Assembly: GCA_965216955.1 (NCBI GenBank)
Contig: CBDCGV010000018.1
Coordinates: 62,001-126,000 of the forward strand
DNA: 64,000 nucleotides
Origin: CBDCGV01 sp965216955
GTDB lineage: Bacteria; Bacteroidota; Bacteroidia; Chitinophagales; JADIYW01
Reading direction: 5' to 3'
Every line of letters starts with the position of its first letter. The first letter of the stretch is position 1. Both the position numbers and the translations under genes were made by a program. Positions 47,673 to 56,196 of this stretch are shown in pieces. The notes beneath the pieces were generated by a model. That model was not told the origin of the DNA, searched no databases, and saw only the letters and a program-made list of their open reading frames with translations.

Positions 47673-49418
47673 TTAAATATAAACCAAGGCTAACTTTAAA
47701 TCATCATAGCTTATTTTTCCATTCAAGAATTGGTGTAATGACTGAAGTTTATAATTGCCCTTTTTGTCTTTTAGTGATGCCGGGTTTTCTTTTTCTAAAC
47801 TTTCAACAGCATACTTAACTTTAACAATCGTTTTCTGATCTGGTTTGTATTGATTAATATTTATATCTGGATATTTCTTTTTCAATACATTTAAGTGGCC
47901 AATAACAGTTCCTTTAGTTAATGCACGCTGAGAAGCTATTTTGTCAAGCGAAAATTCTTTATCTATTAATTCTTTGGTGAGTTGATAGGTGTCTTTCCCA
48001 TCTTTTTTTTGTTGCTTACGTATCAATCGATTTTCATTAAGCCGAATAGCTGCTTCATTAATGTTGCCGCCACATTTTAAAATAAATTTCTTAAAAGTTT
48101 TTTCCAGATCAGTGATGGAAAGCTTTTGATCCGCTTCTACACTTAATTCTTGAAATCTTTTATCCGCTTTAAGCGCTAAACTATCTACCTGAAGTGCAAT
48201 TTCATTAAACCCTAGTAGGAGCATCCCTTCTAAATCTTTCAATCTAGACAATGCAACATAACCCTGGCCTTTTTCAAAAGTTTTGCTAAGATCTATCTCT
48301 GCAGCATCCAAAGTCATTCCTTGGCTTTTATGAATCGTAATGGCCCATCCCAATCTAAGTGGAATTTGTGTTAGGGAAGCCATAGATGCACCTTTTTCGT
48401 TATCAAACGACCATTTTTCAGGTTCTACGGCAATAACTCTTCCCGCTACGGTTTTAACTAAGGGCGTTAATTCTTCTTTTTCTTCACCTTCCAAAAAATC
48501 AACGACGACACCTTGAGTGCCATTAACATATCCTTTTTCGTAGTTGTTTTTTACAAACATCACTTTAGCACCAATTTTCAACTGCAGATCACTAGGTGCT
48601 AAAACAGATTTTTCAAGTAATTTTACCAAATTCTCATTGCCCTTTTTCTTGGCTTTAAAGGTGAAAAGATCACTGTTGAGCTCTAAGAGGTGTTCATTAT
48701 TGATATTGTCAACATCTATATTATGGCTATATAATTTAGTGGGAGAGGGGCCTAATTTATTATGCTGAGCCTCATAAAGAATAGCCTTACTCTGGTTACT
48801 TACATCCCCTGATCTTATTTCATTTAAAATGATATTAAGCTCATTATCTGACTGACGAAACTGATCCGTTAAATAACAAATGGTCAATCCTGCATCTACC
48901 CACGATTCAGACATAAAAGCAAACTTATCTCTATTGATTTCTTCATTTTTTGAAACAGGAGGGAGCTGAAAAAAATCTCCTGCCAAAACCAATTGCACAC
49001 CTCCAAATGGTTGATAATTGTTTTTAAAATGTTGTAACACACGATTAACCATAGTTAACTGTCGTTTATGAAGCATAGAGATTTCATCTATAATCAGCAC
49101 TTCTGCATTTTCAAGGTTCTTTTTTAGATATTTTTTCTGAGACATATTCCTCAAATCACCTGTAGTAAGATGTTCTTTAACACCAATACCTGCCCAGGAA
49201 TGAATAGTTTGTCCATTCATATGTGTAGCAGCAATGCCTGTTGATGCTGTAATTGCCACAGGGACTTTCCTAGCCTTTAAATAGTTAATATATTGATTAA
49301 GCACATAGGTTTTTCCTGTACCGGCAGAACCAGTTAAGAATATATTTTTTCCCGATTTTAAAATCGCCAACGCCTTTTCTTGCTTCATAATAGCCTGAGC
49401 TTGCACTAAAGTAATCAT
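47673..49418 (-). CDS. PIF1/RecD-like superfamily 1 helicase
   Basis: A 581-aa ATP-dependent 5'-3' helicase. Walker A is GSAGTGKT (30-37), Walker B is VLIIDEIS (about 108-115), and motif VI appears in the region TIHKSQGMTLDAAE and GQGYVALSRL. The C-terminal 130 residues carry a helix-turn-helix-like domain (SLDKIASQRALTKGTVIGHLNVL) common in Bacteroidota PIF1 proteins. It probably acts at G-quadruplexes or stalled forks. It is divergent from the ATC-hydrolase-like gene. Confidence 0.9.
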   Translation of the reverse strand: MITLVQAQAIMKQEKALAILKSGKNIFLTGSAGTGKTYVLNQYINYLKARKVPVAITASTGIAATHMNGQTIHSWAGIGVKEHLTTGDLRNMSQKKYLKKNLENAEVLIIDEISMLHKRQLTMVNRVLQHFKNNYQPFGGVQLVLAGDFFQLPPVSKNEEINRDKFAFMSESWVDAGLTICYLTDQFRQSDNELNIILNEIRSGDVSNQSKAILYEAQHNKLGPSPTKLYSHNIDVDNINNEHLLELNSDLFTFKAKKKGNENLVKLLEKSVLAPSDLQLKIGAKVMFVKNNYEKGYVNGTQGVVVDFLEGEEKEELTPLVKTVAGRVIAVEPEKWSFDNEKGASMASLTQIPLRLGWAITIHKSQGMTLDAAEIDLSKTFEKGQGYVALSRLKDLEGMLLLGFNEIALQVDSLALKADKRFQELSVEADQKLSITDLEKTFKKFILKCGGNINEAAIRLNENRLIRKQQKKDGKDTYQLTKELIDKEFSLDKIASQRALTKGTVIGHLNVLKKKYPDININQYKPDQKTIVKVKYAVESLEKENPASLKDKKGNYKLQSLHQFLNGKISYDDLKLALVYI

Positions 49419-49456
49419 TTAGATAGATAGAAGGACTTTATACGTTATGTATCAAA

Positions 49457-49464
49457 TACCTTTG
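49457..49464 (+). promoter_or_regulatory. -7 element TAnnTTTG upstream of the ATC-hydrolase-like gene
   Basis: TACCTTTG lies just inside the longest possible frame of the downstream gene (ATG 49447). If it is a promoter, that ATG cannot be used and the internal ATG at 49564 is the likelier start. Confidence 0.4.
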
Positions 49465-49563
49465 TTGAATTTATTAAACGTATATGACCAATTATTTATA
49501 AAATATTGCGTTGTGTATAAGAATGATGTTTACAACATTTCTTTTTACTTACATTTAGGCTTT

Positions 49564-50214
49564 ATGAGGTTACTGTATTTTGATTTAACACGTGGAAATA
49601 GGATAGGAGCCCAATTAATTTTAGATGAGTTTGGGGCTTCTAAGGGGGCTTCGATTATTGCCAGATTAAAATGGAGGGAATTATTTGATAATCCCTTTAA
49701 AGAAATAAATAAGCAAAAAAGACCTTCTAAAAACGAAAAATTGTCGCAACGTCAAATGACTCCAGTAGTTATTTTATATAAAATACTCGTTGAAGAAGAA
49801 GGTCTAAACTCAGAAGAGGCAGTAACTTTTCTTAAAAAATTAACACAAAAAGCGGCGATTGCATTTTTGAAATTTAACGTACCATTAATTAAAAAGAAAA
49901 AATGGCAAAACAAGGCAATAAACATTCAAAAAAGGTTTTTTAAAAGGCTAAAAAAGCGGTTTTTTAACGCTACTGCAGATTTAGAGATAAAAGAAGATAA
50001 AAAAATCCTAATGACTGTGACAAATTGTCATTTCGCAACATATGCTAAAGAACTGAATGTCATTGAATTAGGGCCATTATTCTGTGCCGCAGACAAGTTG
50101 TTTTTTGATCGATATCAACCAGATGTCACATTTCATAGAACGCAGACTTTAATGAGCGATAATAGACCCTGTGATTTTAGTTTTGAATGGAAAGAAAATG
50201 AAGAGAAAATATAG
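49564..50214 (+). CDS. L-2-amino-thiazoline-4-carboxylate hydrolase-like protein
   Basis: The family signature is in the last third: VTNCHFATYAKEL, LGPLFCAADKLFFDRY and FHRTQTL...CDFSF, which match the ATC hydrolase family (PF14196). The named enzyme opens a thiazoline ring on the way to L-cysteine, but most family members are untested. I start at ATG 49564 (MRLLYFDLTRGN, 216 aa) because the upstream 39 residues look unlike the family and contain a promoter-like element. The gene overlaps the next one by 17 bp. Confidence 0.78.
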   Translation: MRLLYFDLTRGNRIGAQLILDEFGASKGASIIARLKWRELFDNPFKEINKQKRPSKNEKLSQRQMTPVVILYKILVEEEGLNSEEAVTFLKKLTQKAAIAFLKFNVPLIKKKKWQNKAINIQKRFFKRLKKRFFNATADLEIKEDKKILMTVTNCHFATYAKELNVIELGPLFCAADKLFFDRYQPDVTFHRTQTLMSDNRPCDFSFEWKENEEKI

Positions 50215-50662
50215 TCTTATTACCATTTTTACTTTGGCATTAATCATTTTCTTTAGTTGCTCGAGAAAATCTCAAAATGAAACAAAAACCGCTTATTATT
50301 TAAATGACAAAATTAGTTTTGAAAAAACTGTTTGCTTTGGTACTTGTCCTGTTTATAATATGACTATTTATGGAAATGGAAAAATTAGTTACACCGGATC
50401 AAGATTTGTAAAAAAAAGCGGTACACACGAATTAAGGGCCAAATCTGAAGATCTCAAGCAATTATTTGATCATTTGTATAATATGGAATTTGATAAGTTG
50501 AAAGATCGTTATGATACAAATGTTACAGATATTCCTAGTACTATAATTAATTATAAAAAGAAAACGGTTGTTTTGAGATGGTATGCTTACGCACCTGAAT
50601 CGTTACGCGAATTGGATCGTATTTTGATTAATATTGCTGAAAAGACTGGATATATTAAATAA
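50198..50662 (+). CDS. DUF6438 lipoprotein
   Basis: A 154-aa lipoprotein with signal and lipobox (LALIIFFSC, Cys21) and a DUF6438 domain marked by FEKTVCFGTCPVYNMTIYGN. The domain's paired cysteines could form a disulfide outside the membrane. ATG 50198 is chosen because it opens directly on the signal peptide; a longer frame from 50171 adds nine unlikely residues. It overlaps the ATC-hydrolase-like gene by 17 bp and is cotranscribed. The function is unknown. Confidence 0.82.
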   Translation: MKRKYSLITIFTLALIIFFSCSRKSQNETKTAYYLNDKISFEKTVCFGTCPVYNMTIYGNGKISYTGSRFVKKSGTHELRAKSEDLKQLFDHLYNMEFDKLKDRYDTNVTDIPSTIINYKKKTVVLRWYAYAPESLRELDRILINIAEKTGYIK

Positions 50663-50749
50663 CTACAATTGCCCTATAATTTATATTATGTTAAGTAGGG
50701 TTTTGGGAAATTAATAATACACTCCTCTATTACAACGTTTTTCATCCAT

Positions 50750-53233
50750 TTAAAATCCACCGTCATCATCATCTACTTCATTATCATCCTTTTTATTTGA
50801 TCGTTTATTAAACATCGCACCTTGCGATCCAAACCCATAGCTAAACGTTAAATAAAATGCACGTGATTGCTTCTTTTTATAACTATCCAAAAAATAAGCT
50901 TCAGTATCGGTATAATTTTCTCGATCCTTGGTATCAAACACATCACTTATCCGAAAACCAATTGTTCCTCGTTCTTTTAAAATATCCTTGCTAAAAGCAA
51001 TATCTAAAGTACCCACAGGATCTTTTTCACCCTGCGCTGTAATTTCTTTAGATTTATATCTTCCTGTAAATTGCAGTTTTGCATTTTCCCAGAAATTAAA
51101 AATTACGGATAGTTTGAATCGATAGCTAAAATTCTCAGAATTAAGTTCAGATTCACCAATATTCCCTTTTATAATCGTTTTAAACAAGTTAAGATCACCA
51201 TTCAAACTCCACCATTTAAAAGGGTCATATTTTGTGATAAACTCATACCCTACTAAATGCGTCTTATCCAAATTATCATAGCTAAAGACAATCACATTAT
51301 CATTCTCAGAATCAACAAATTGCACACGTTCCATTACATCCGTTGTCAATTTGTAATAAACACTAGAATTAATGTTTGCCTTGTCCCATATTTTATTATA
51401 TCCTAATTCAAAAGAATTAATAAATTCCGGTTCTAAAAAAGGGTTTCCCTTCCTTACATTTAATGGGTCTGAATAATCAATATAAGGGTTCAGCACCCAG
51501 GGATATGGCCGATTCACCCTTCTAGAATAACTTAATTGTACTTGATGACCATTATAAACTTCGGCATTGAATGCAAAACTTGGATAAAATGCAAAATAAT
51601 CATTGGTGAAGTCCTCTCCTGTTGTAACCAATACCCCTTTTGTAAATGTGCCCTCTAACCTTAAGCCAATCTCTAGCCCAATTTTTTCGTTAATGGTTTG
51701 AGCATAGGTGGCATAAATTGCATTTGTTATTCGATCATATTCATAATCATTGTCTTGTATGGTGTCTCTCTCAAACTCGTTACTTACCGTATTTAATACT
51801 GTACCGGAATACGTTCCTCTCGTTTGTTTAATTTGCCCTTTATAGCCAGTCTCTAAATTTTTATTACTATCAAATGGTTTCGTATAGTCTAATGACACTT
51901 CATAAGTAGGCGATTTTGTTTTATATAAAGTCATTTGGTTTGTTATTACGGGATCAACAATAATTCCGCTACTATCCAATGTCTCATCTCCAAATGTACC
52001 CTCAAACTTTCCAATAAAGCGTGAATAGCTAAACTTAGCTATAAGGTTTTCTTCTTTTGTACTAAAGCTCCTTTCAAAATTAATTGCTGCCTGAAACCAA
52101 TTCCCTAACCCATCTCTACTTGAATATCTATTGGTATTTGAAGTATTTTCTTGGCTCGCATTTGTAATTACTGAATTGCGAATTAAGTCTCTATCAAAAG
52201 TAAAGCTATTATATAATCCTGAAATCCCGATTTTATTATTTTGAGAAAGGCTATAGTTAATTCCAAATCTGGCAAAGTTGTTCATTCTGCCGTTCTCTCC
52301 ATCTTCTACTTGCGATAGGTATCTAATTGAATCATTCAAAAAATTATTGCGCAAGCTGGTTGACTCATTAGGAGATTTATCATATTTAAACCCATAATTC
52401 CCAGAAAATGAGAATTTTTTATTTCTATAAGCAACAAAAGTGGACAAATTATATTTATTCCATGTTCCTATCGTCCCACTTATTGTTCCGTTAACTCCTC
52501 TCCTTTTTTCTTCTTTAGTAATTATATTAATAATTCCTGAAGTTCCCTCAGGATCAAATTTAGCAGAGGGATTGGTCACTACTTCTATTCTTTCAATTGC
52601 ATCAGCAGGAATGCTTTTTAAAATCAAGGCAGGATCTCCACTATTTTCAATTGAACTCTCTCCGTCAATTAAGATGCGTACATTATTGTTTCCTCTTAAA
52701 CTCACATTTCCATCGATATCAACATCAACAGAAGGCACATTCTCTAATACTTCACTAATAGAGGCTCCTTTTGAGAGTAAATCTTTAGTAAGATTATATG
52801 TTTTCTTTTGTAAGCTTGCAGTTACGGTGGATCGCTCTCCTGAAATTTCTATCTCTTTGAGTAATGCTGCATCTTGCATTAATTTAACTTCCAACTTAAA
52901 AAAAGGTTTTGCTGCAGTTAAACTAATTTCTTCTCTTATAAACTTCTCATAGCCAATATAGGAAACTTCTATCCTATACTTTTTTTCAAAATCTAGATCC
53001 TTTAATTGAAACCTCCCCTCACTATTGGTTACAACTCCTTTTATTAAACTACCCTCTTCTTCAAAAAGTGCAACATTTGCATATTCGATAATTCCACCGT
53101 GCTCATTATCCTGAACAATTCCAACTATTATCCCTTTCAATCTATCATTCGCATTAAAGGGACTTCCTGGCGGTTGTCCATATAAAACAGCATAATTGCA
53201 TATGAATAAGAAAAAGAGAAAATAATGGTTCAT
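50750..53233 (-). CDS. TonB-dependent receptor-like outer-membrane protein
   Basis: An 827-aa outer-membrane protein: signal peptide (ending AVLYGQ), a carboxypeptidase-regulatory-like domain at about 30-125 (GGIIEYANVALFEEEGSLIKG), a plug-like domain to about 230 (VLENVPSVDVDIDGNVSLRGN, ERIEVVTNPSAKFDPEGTSG), and a large barrel of the OMP_b-brl_3 type. The C-terminal tail is acidic (DDNEVDDDDGGF), which is unusual after a barrel. No SusD partner is adjacent, so it is not a glycan-uptake pair. The ligand is unknown. Confidence 0.9.
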   Translation of the reverse strand: MNHYFLFFLFICNYAVLYGQPPGSPFNANDRLKGIIVGIVQDNEHGGIIEYANVALFEEEGSLIKGVVTNSEGRFQLKDLDFEKKYRIEVSYIGYEKFIREEISLTAAKPFFKLEVKLMQDAALLKEIEISGERSTVTASLQKKTYNLTKDLLSKGASISEVLENVPSVDVDIDGNVSLRGNNNVRILIDGESSIENSGDPALILKSIPADAIERIEVVTNPSAKFDPEGTSGIINIITKEEKRRGVNGTISGTIGTWNKYNLSTFVAYRNKKFSFSGNYGFKYDKSPNESTSLRNNFLNDSIRYLSQVEDGENGRMNNFARFGINYSLSQNNKIGISGLYNSFTFDRDLIRNSVITNASQENTSNTNRYSSRDGLGNWFQAAINFERSFSTKEENLIAKFSYSRFIGKFEGTFGDETLDSSGIIVDPVITNQMTLYKTKSPTYEVSLDYTKPFDSNKNLETGYKGQIKQTRGTYSGTVLNTVSNEFERDTIQDNDYEYDRITNAIYATYAQTINEKIGLEIGLRLEGTFTKGVLVTTGEDFTNDYFAFYPSFAFNAEVYNGHQVQLSYSRRVNRPYPWVLNPYIDYSDPLNVRKGNPFLEPEFINSFELGYNKIWDKANINSSVYYKLTTDVMERVQFVDSENDNVIVFSYDNLDKTHLVGYEFITKYDPFKWWSLNGDLNLFKTIIKGNIGESELNSENFSYRFKLSVIFNFWENAKLQFTGRYKSKEITAQGEKDPVGTLDIAFSKDILKERGTIGFRISDVFDTKDRENYTDTEAYFLDSYKKKQSRAFYLTFSYGFGSQGAMFNKRSNKKDDNEVDDDDGGF

Positions 53234-53240
53234 ATATTGC

Positions 53241-53248
53241 CAAAACTA
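53241..53248 (-). promoter_or_regulatory. -7 element TAnnTTTG of the receptor-like gene
   Basis: TAGTTTTG on the minus strand ends 7 bases before the ATG at 53233, implying a leader of only a few bases. Confidence 0.45.
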
Positions 53249-53421
53249 ACAACATTACAATGCAAATGTTCTAATGTTAAGAATTTTTAACCTAGATAAA
53301 TCCGATGTTTATTGAATCTATGGTTTGGATTGACAATTTGCTAATACTGAGTTCAAAAACCGTTCACTTTTATATCATATTTATGTAAATGCATGCCAAC
53401 ATTCTATTAAAGCACTTGCCT

Positions 53422-53429
53422 TAAATTTG
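53422..53429 (+). promoter_or_regulatory. -7 element TAnnTTTG of the small helical protein gene
   Basis: TAAATTTG lies 24 bp upstream of the ATG at 53454. It overlaps an in-frame GTG at 53427, which argues against that earlier start. Confidence 0.45.
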
Positions 53430-53453
53430 TGTCAACAATTAAAAATAAATATC

Positions 53454-53762
53454 ATGGATATTACAACTAAAATTCAAGAAGTTACAGAGAATGTTCAAAA
53501 TACAGTAACAGAACAAAGAGCTAAAATTGAAGAAGCAATTCAAGGTTTATCTCAAAATATTCAAGGAGAATATAAAACTCAACTAGAAGCTTTAAATGGT
53601 TATTCTGAAAGAATTACTACCAAAGTAAATAAGCATAGAGAAGATTTCAATAGAGATGAGCTTCTTACTGATGTTAAAGAAGAAGTTGAATACATAGTTA
53701 ACGAAGCTAGATCAGCGGTTGACAAAGGCTTTGAAACTGTAAAAGGGTTATTAAAAAAATAA
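53454..53762 (+). CDS. Small coiled-coil protein
   Basis: A 102-aa protein, almost entirely charged amphipathic helix (MDITTKIQEVTENVQNTVTE, later VNEARSAVDKGFETVKGLLK). It has no signal peptide and no cysteines. The texture is like apolipoprotein- or YtxH-type membrane-surface or stress proteins, but I cannot assign a family. It has its own promoter-like element and a clean terminator 21 bp past the stop, so it is a real single gene. Such an arrangement often goes with strong expression; that is an inference. Confidence 0.75.
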   Translation: MDITTKIQEVTENVQNTVTEQRAKIEEAIQGLSQNIQGEYKTQLEALNGYSERITTKVNKHREDFNRDELLTDVKEEVEYIVNEARSAVDKGFETVKGLLKK

Positions 53763-53783
53763 CTAGAAACAAGCGTTATCTTG

Positions 53784-53814
53784 AAGGCATCAATTAAAAG
53801 TTGGTGCCTTTTTT
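53784..53814 (+). terminator. Intrinsic terminator of the small coiled-coil gene
   Basis: AAGGCATCAA (53784-53793) pairs with TTGGTGCCTT (53801-53810), with one G-T pair and a 7-base loop, and is followed by further T. Confidence 0.88.
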
Positions 53815-53846
53815 ATTTATAATATTTATCAATAAGTTGATCAATC

Positions 53847-54083
53847 ATGCGAATTATAGGCAATATTCCTCATCCATTAGTGAAAATATCAGTATTTAAA
53901 ATGAATATGAAGTTTGCTGTAAAACTTGAAATGGGCCTATTAGAACAAACCTTTAAAATTAGAGAAAGTGGTAGCATCAATGGGCTTGATGCTGTAAGCC
54001 AGCTAATAGATGACACTTTTATTAACCAATGCATTACTCGATTTAAAGAGATGAACGATCAAATGAGCGCCAAGTTCAATTAA
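53847..54083 (+). CDS. Small conserved protein, unknown function
   Basis: A 78-aa protein opening MRIIGNIPHPLVKISVFKMN. From memory, similar short proteins with the N-terminal IGNIPHP motif occur in other Bacteroidota, so it is probably a conserved family, but I know no function. It has no signal peptide or membrane helix. The fold looks like a short strand pair followed by a helix (FINQCITRFKEMNDQM). It starts shortly after a terminator and converges on the AMP nucleosidase gene with a 13-bp gap. Confidence 0.7.
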   Translation: MRIIGNIPHPLVKISVFKMNMKFAVKLEMGLLEQTFKIRESGSINGLDAVSQLIDDTFINQCITRFKEMNDQMSAKFN

Positions 54084-54096
54084 TAACATTAGCTCT

Positions 54097-54834
54097 TTAA
54101 AATTTAAGATGTTTAACGGAGATCCCATGATTACGAATCTCTTTTAATGCTTTGATGCCTATTTCAATATGCTTATTCATAAAACTAGAAGACACTTTTT
54201 TATCACTTTTATCTGTTTTAACACCTTCAGGAACCATGGGTTGATCGCTTACTAACAACAAAGCTCCAGTTGGAATTTCATTTTTAAACCCTGCCATAAA
54301 AAGTGTTGCCGTCTCCATATCGATACCCATCGTTCTTATAGATCGCAGGTATTGCTTAAATTTTGTGTCATGTTCCCATACCCTTCTATTGGTTGTATAA
54401 ACGGTACCTGTCCAATAATCCATAGTGGATTTCCGTATAGTATAAGAGACGGCCTTTTGAAGGCTAAAAGCTGGTAATGCTGGAACTTCTTTGGGATAAT
54501 AATCATCAGAGGTTCCTTCTCCTCTAATTGCTGCTAATGGAATAATAAAATCGCCCAGTTTATTTTTCCGTTTTAATCCTCCACATTTCCCTAAAAATAG
54601 TACCGCTTTAGGATTTATCGCACCTAAAAGATCCATTACGGTTGCTGCATTAGCACTGCCCATCCCAAAATTAATCATGGTCATCCCTTTACTTGTTGCA
54701 TTAGGCATCGGTTTATCTTTTCCATTAATAGGCACTCGTTGTTTGGTCGCAAACTGTTCAAGGTAATCATTGAAATTAGTAAGTAAAATATACTTCCCAA
54801 ATTTGTTTAATTGAGTGCCAGTATATCTTGGCAA
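54097..54834 (-). CDS. amn: AMP nucleosidase, conserved N-terminus out of frame
   Basis: This enzyme cleaves AMP to adenine and ribose 5-phosphate. The nucleoside-phosphorylase-like motifs INFGMGSANAATVMDLL, LGKCGGLKRK and MGIDMETATLF are intact. The in-frame start is a TTG at 54834 (MPRYTGTQ), but the conserved family N-terminus MKTKKEIVNNWLPRYTGT is encoded from ATG 54868 if one A is removed from the A7 run (minus strand) at 54853-54859. The gene is thus either frameshifted, mis-sequenced at the homopolymer, or read through by slippage. Confidence 0.9.
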   Translation of the reverse strand: MPRYTGTQLNKFGKYILLTNFNDYLEQFATKQRVPINGKDKPMPNATSKGMTMINFGMGSANAATVMDLLGAINPKAVLFLGKCGGLKRKNKLGDFIIPLAAIRGEGTSDDYYPKEVPALPAFSLQKAVSYTIRKSTMDYWTGTVYTTNRRVWEHDTKFKQYLRSIRTMGIDMETATLFMAGFKNEIPTGALLLVSDQPMVPEGVKTDKSDKKVSSSFMNKHIEIGIKALKEIRNHGISVKHLKF

Positions 54835-54852
54835 CCAATTATTTACAATTTC

Positions 54853-54859
54853 TTTTTTT
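54853..54859 (-). other. A7 homopolymer frameshift in the amn 5' end
   Basis: Seven A on the coding strand where six would keep MKTKKEIVNNW in frame with the rest of AMP nucleosidase. With seven, translation from ATG 54868 stops after nine codons. Confidence 0.85.
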
Positions 54860-54959
54860 CGTTTTCATTGATCTGCTTTAACAAGAAAGTTAATCAATAA
54901 AAATTAAAGCTATTTTATTTATTAATCGAAAGAAGGCTACACAAAAGTCATATTACCAG

Positions 54960-56174
54960 TTATAAGCACAATTCATTTCTATCAAGTGCTTTCTCAGAAT
55001 TGGCAGGTAATTGGTTTAAGAAATTCGTTTGCCACCATATATTACCACTTAACTCTAGACTTTCATGCGAAGCATTACTGTCTTTAATTTGCAGCAGCGC
55101 CACTTTTGCAGAAAAAGTAGCTTTTCCTGCTGTACCATAAGACAATACCGTCGGCCTATTGGCTGCCCATGATTTAAAAAACAAATCAGCGCTATAAGAT
55201 AATTTACCTGAGGCTACGTCGTAATTTTTGGCATTTAAAGCAATGTTTAAACCAAGCATGTGCTGATATTCTAAAACATCTGGAATATAAAAAGTACAGC
55301 ACCCCTTTTCAAGTACATAATGAAATTGCTTGAATAATGGTATTCCAATATTATAGTCATTAGGCGCACCAGATATTTCTTTAGACAAAGTAAAATCTTC
55401 TCTAAAAATCTCATTGGGATCTTTCCATGGCTCAAAAAGTAATAATGGAGCTTTCCAATCATAGTTATGACCGATGCTTTGCTCCGTAATATTTATCACC
55501 CCTTCACTACCACCAACGGCAGTAAAAAAAGTATTTACTTGGTAATCAAATTTATTAGAGTTGTTATTACATTCTGGAGAACTACAGCTTCCTCCTAATT
55601 GCACATTTAAAGCAAATCCTATTGTATTATCTGTTGAATTGTATGTAATATCTCCTATGCCAAGTTCTAATTCATAAACTTTGTCGGCATCTCCACCACC
55701 AATCACACCAGGTGCTCCCTTGCCTCTGGAATACATATCAAAACCAGCCAGAAAAACATCATACTTTTCCAAGTTTTGCATATTACTTGGTAATGGGATA
55801 CTTACATTTATGCTTTCAGAAGTCGTATTATCTTCCTGTCCTTGAATAATAAATGAAACATTATGATTACTAAACTTAGTTTCTGTAGTTGTCAGTTTAG
55901 TTAAAAAAGAAGTATAATCTAGTTTATCCTCTCCGGCTCCAGATGCTGCGCTATGTACATGTTCTATGCACACATTGTCATCTACTTCTTTCGTATAAAC
56001 CCAATCACCAATTCTATTAACGCGATGATTATAGACCCAATTATGATAAAAACCCTGCCAAAGAATAGTAGCAGTATTGTTTACATCATCAGCGATTTCC
56101 TCAACTCCTTCATTATCCTTTTTACAAGAAAAAAAAGTAAGTACTCCTAATAGCAAAACGACATATCTATGCAT
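54960..56174 (-). CDS. Lipoprotein of unknown function
   Basis: A 404-aa lipoprotein with lipobox LTFFSC (Cys17) and no domain I recognise. The mature part is rich in beta-type sequence, with repeated Asn, Gly and Ser turns and several cysteines (CSSPEC, GCCTF) that suggest extracytoplasmic disulfides. It follows lepB by 22 bp on the same strand, so it is probably the last gene of that operon. The composition suits a surface-exposed lipoprotein. I cannot propose a ligand or an activity. Confidence 0.7.
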   Translation of the reverse strand: MHRYVVLLLGVLTFFSCKKDNEGVEEIADDVNNTATILWQGFYHNWVYNHRVNRIGDWVYTKEVDDNVCIEHVHSAASGAGEDKLDYTSFLTKLTTTETKFSNHNVSFIIQGQEDNTTSESINVSIPLPSNMQNLEKYDVFLAGFDMYSRGKGAPGVIGGGDADKVYELELGIGDITYNSTDNTIGFALNVQLGGSCSSPECNNNSNKFDYQVNTFFTAVGGSEGVINITEQSIGHNYDWKAPLLLFEPWKDPNEIFREDFTLSKEISGAPNDYNIGIPLFKQFHYVLEKGCCTFYIPDVLEYQHMLGLNIALNAKNYDVASGKLSYSADLFFKSWAANRPTVLSYGTAGKATFSAKVALLQIKDSNASHESLELSGNIWWQTNFLNQLPANSEKALDRNELCL

Positions 56175-56196
56175 TGTAATGGTATATTTGATTATG

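Noticed and set aside
49586..49601. parS-like sequence around CACGTGG
   Set aside because: Only about 11 of 16 positions match the parS consensus, it lies inside a coding region and it is a single copy. It is not enough to call a ParB site.
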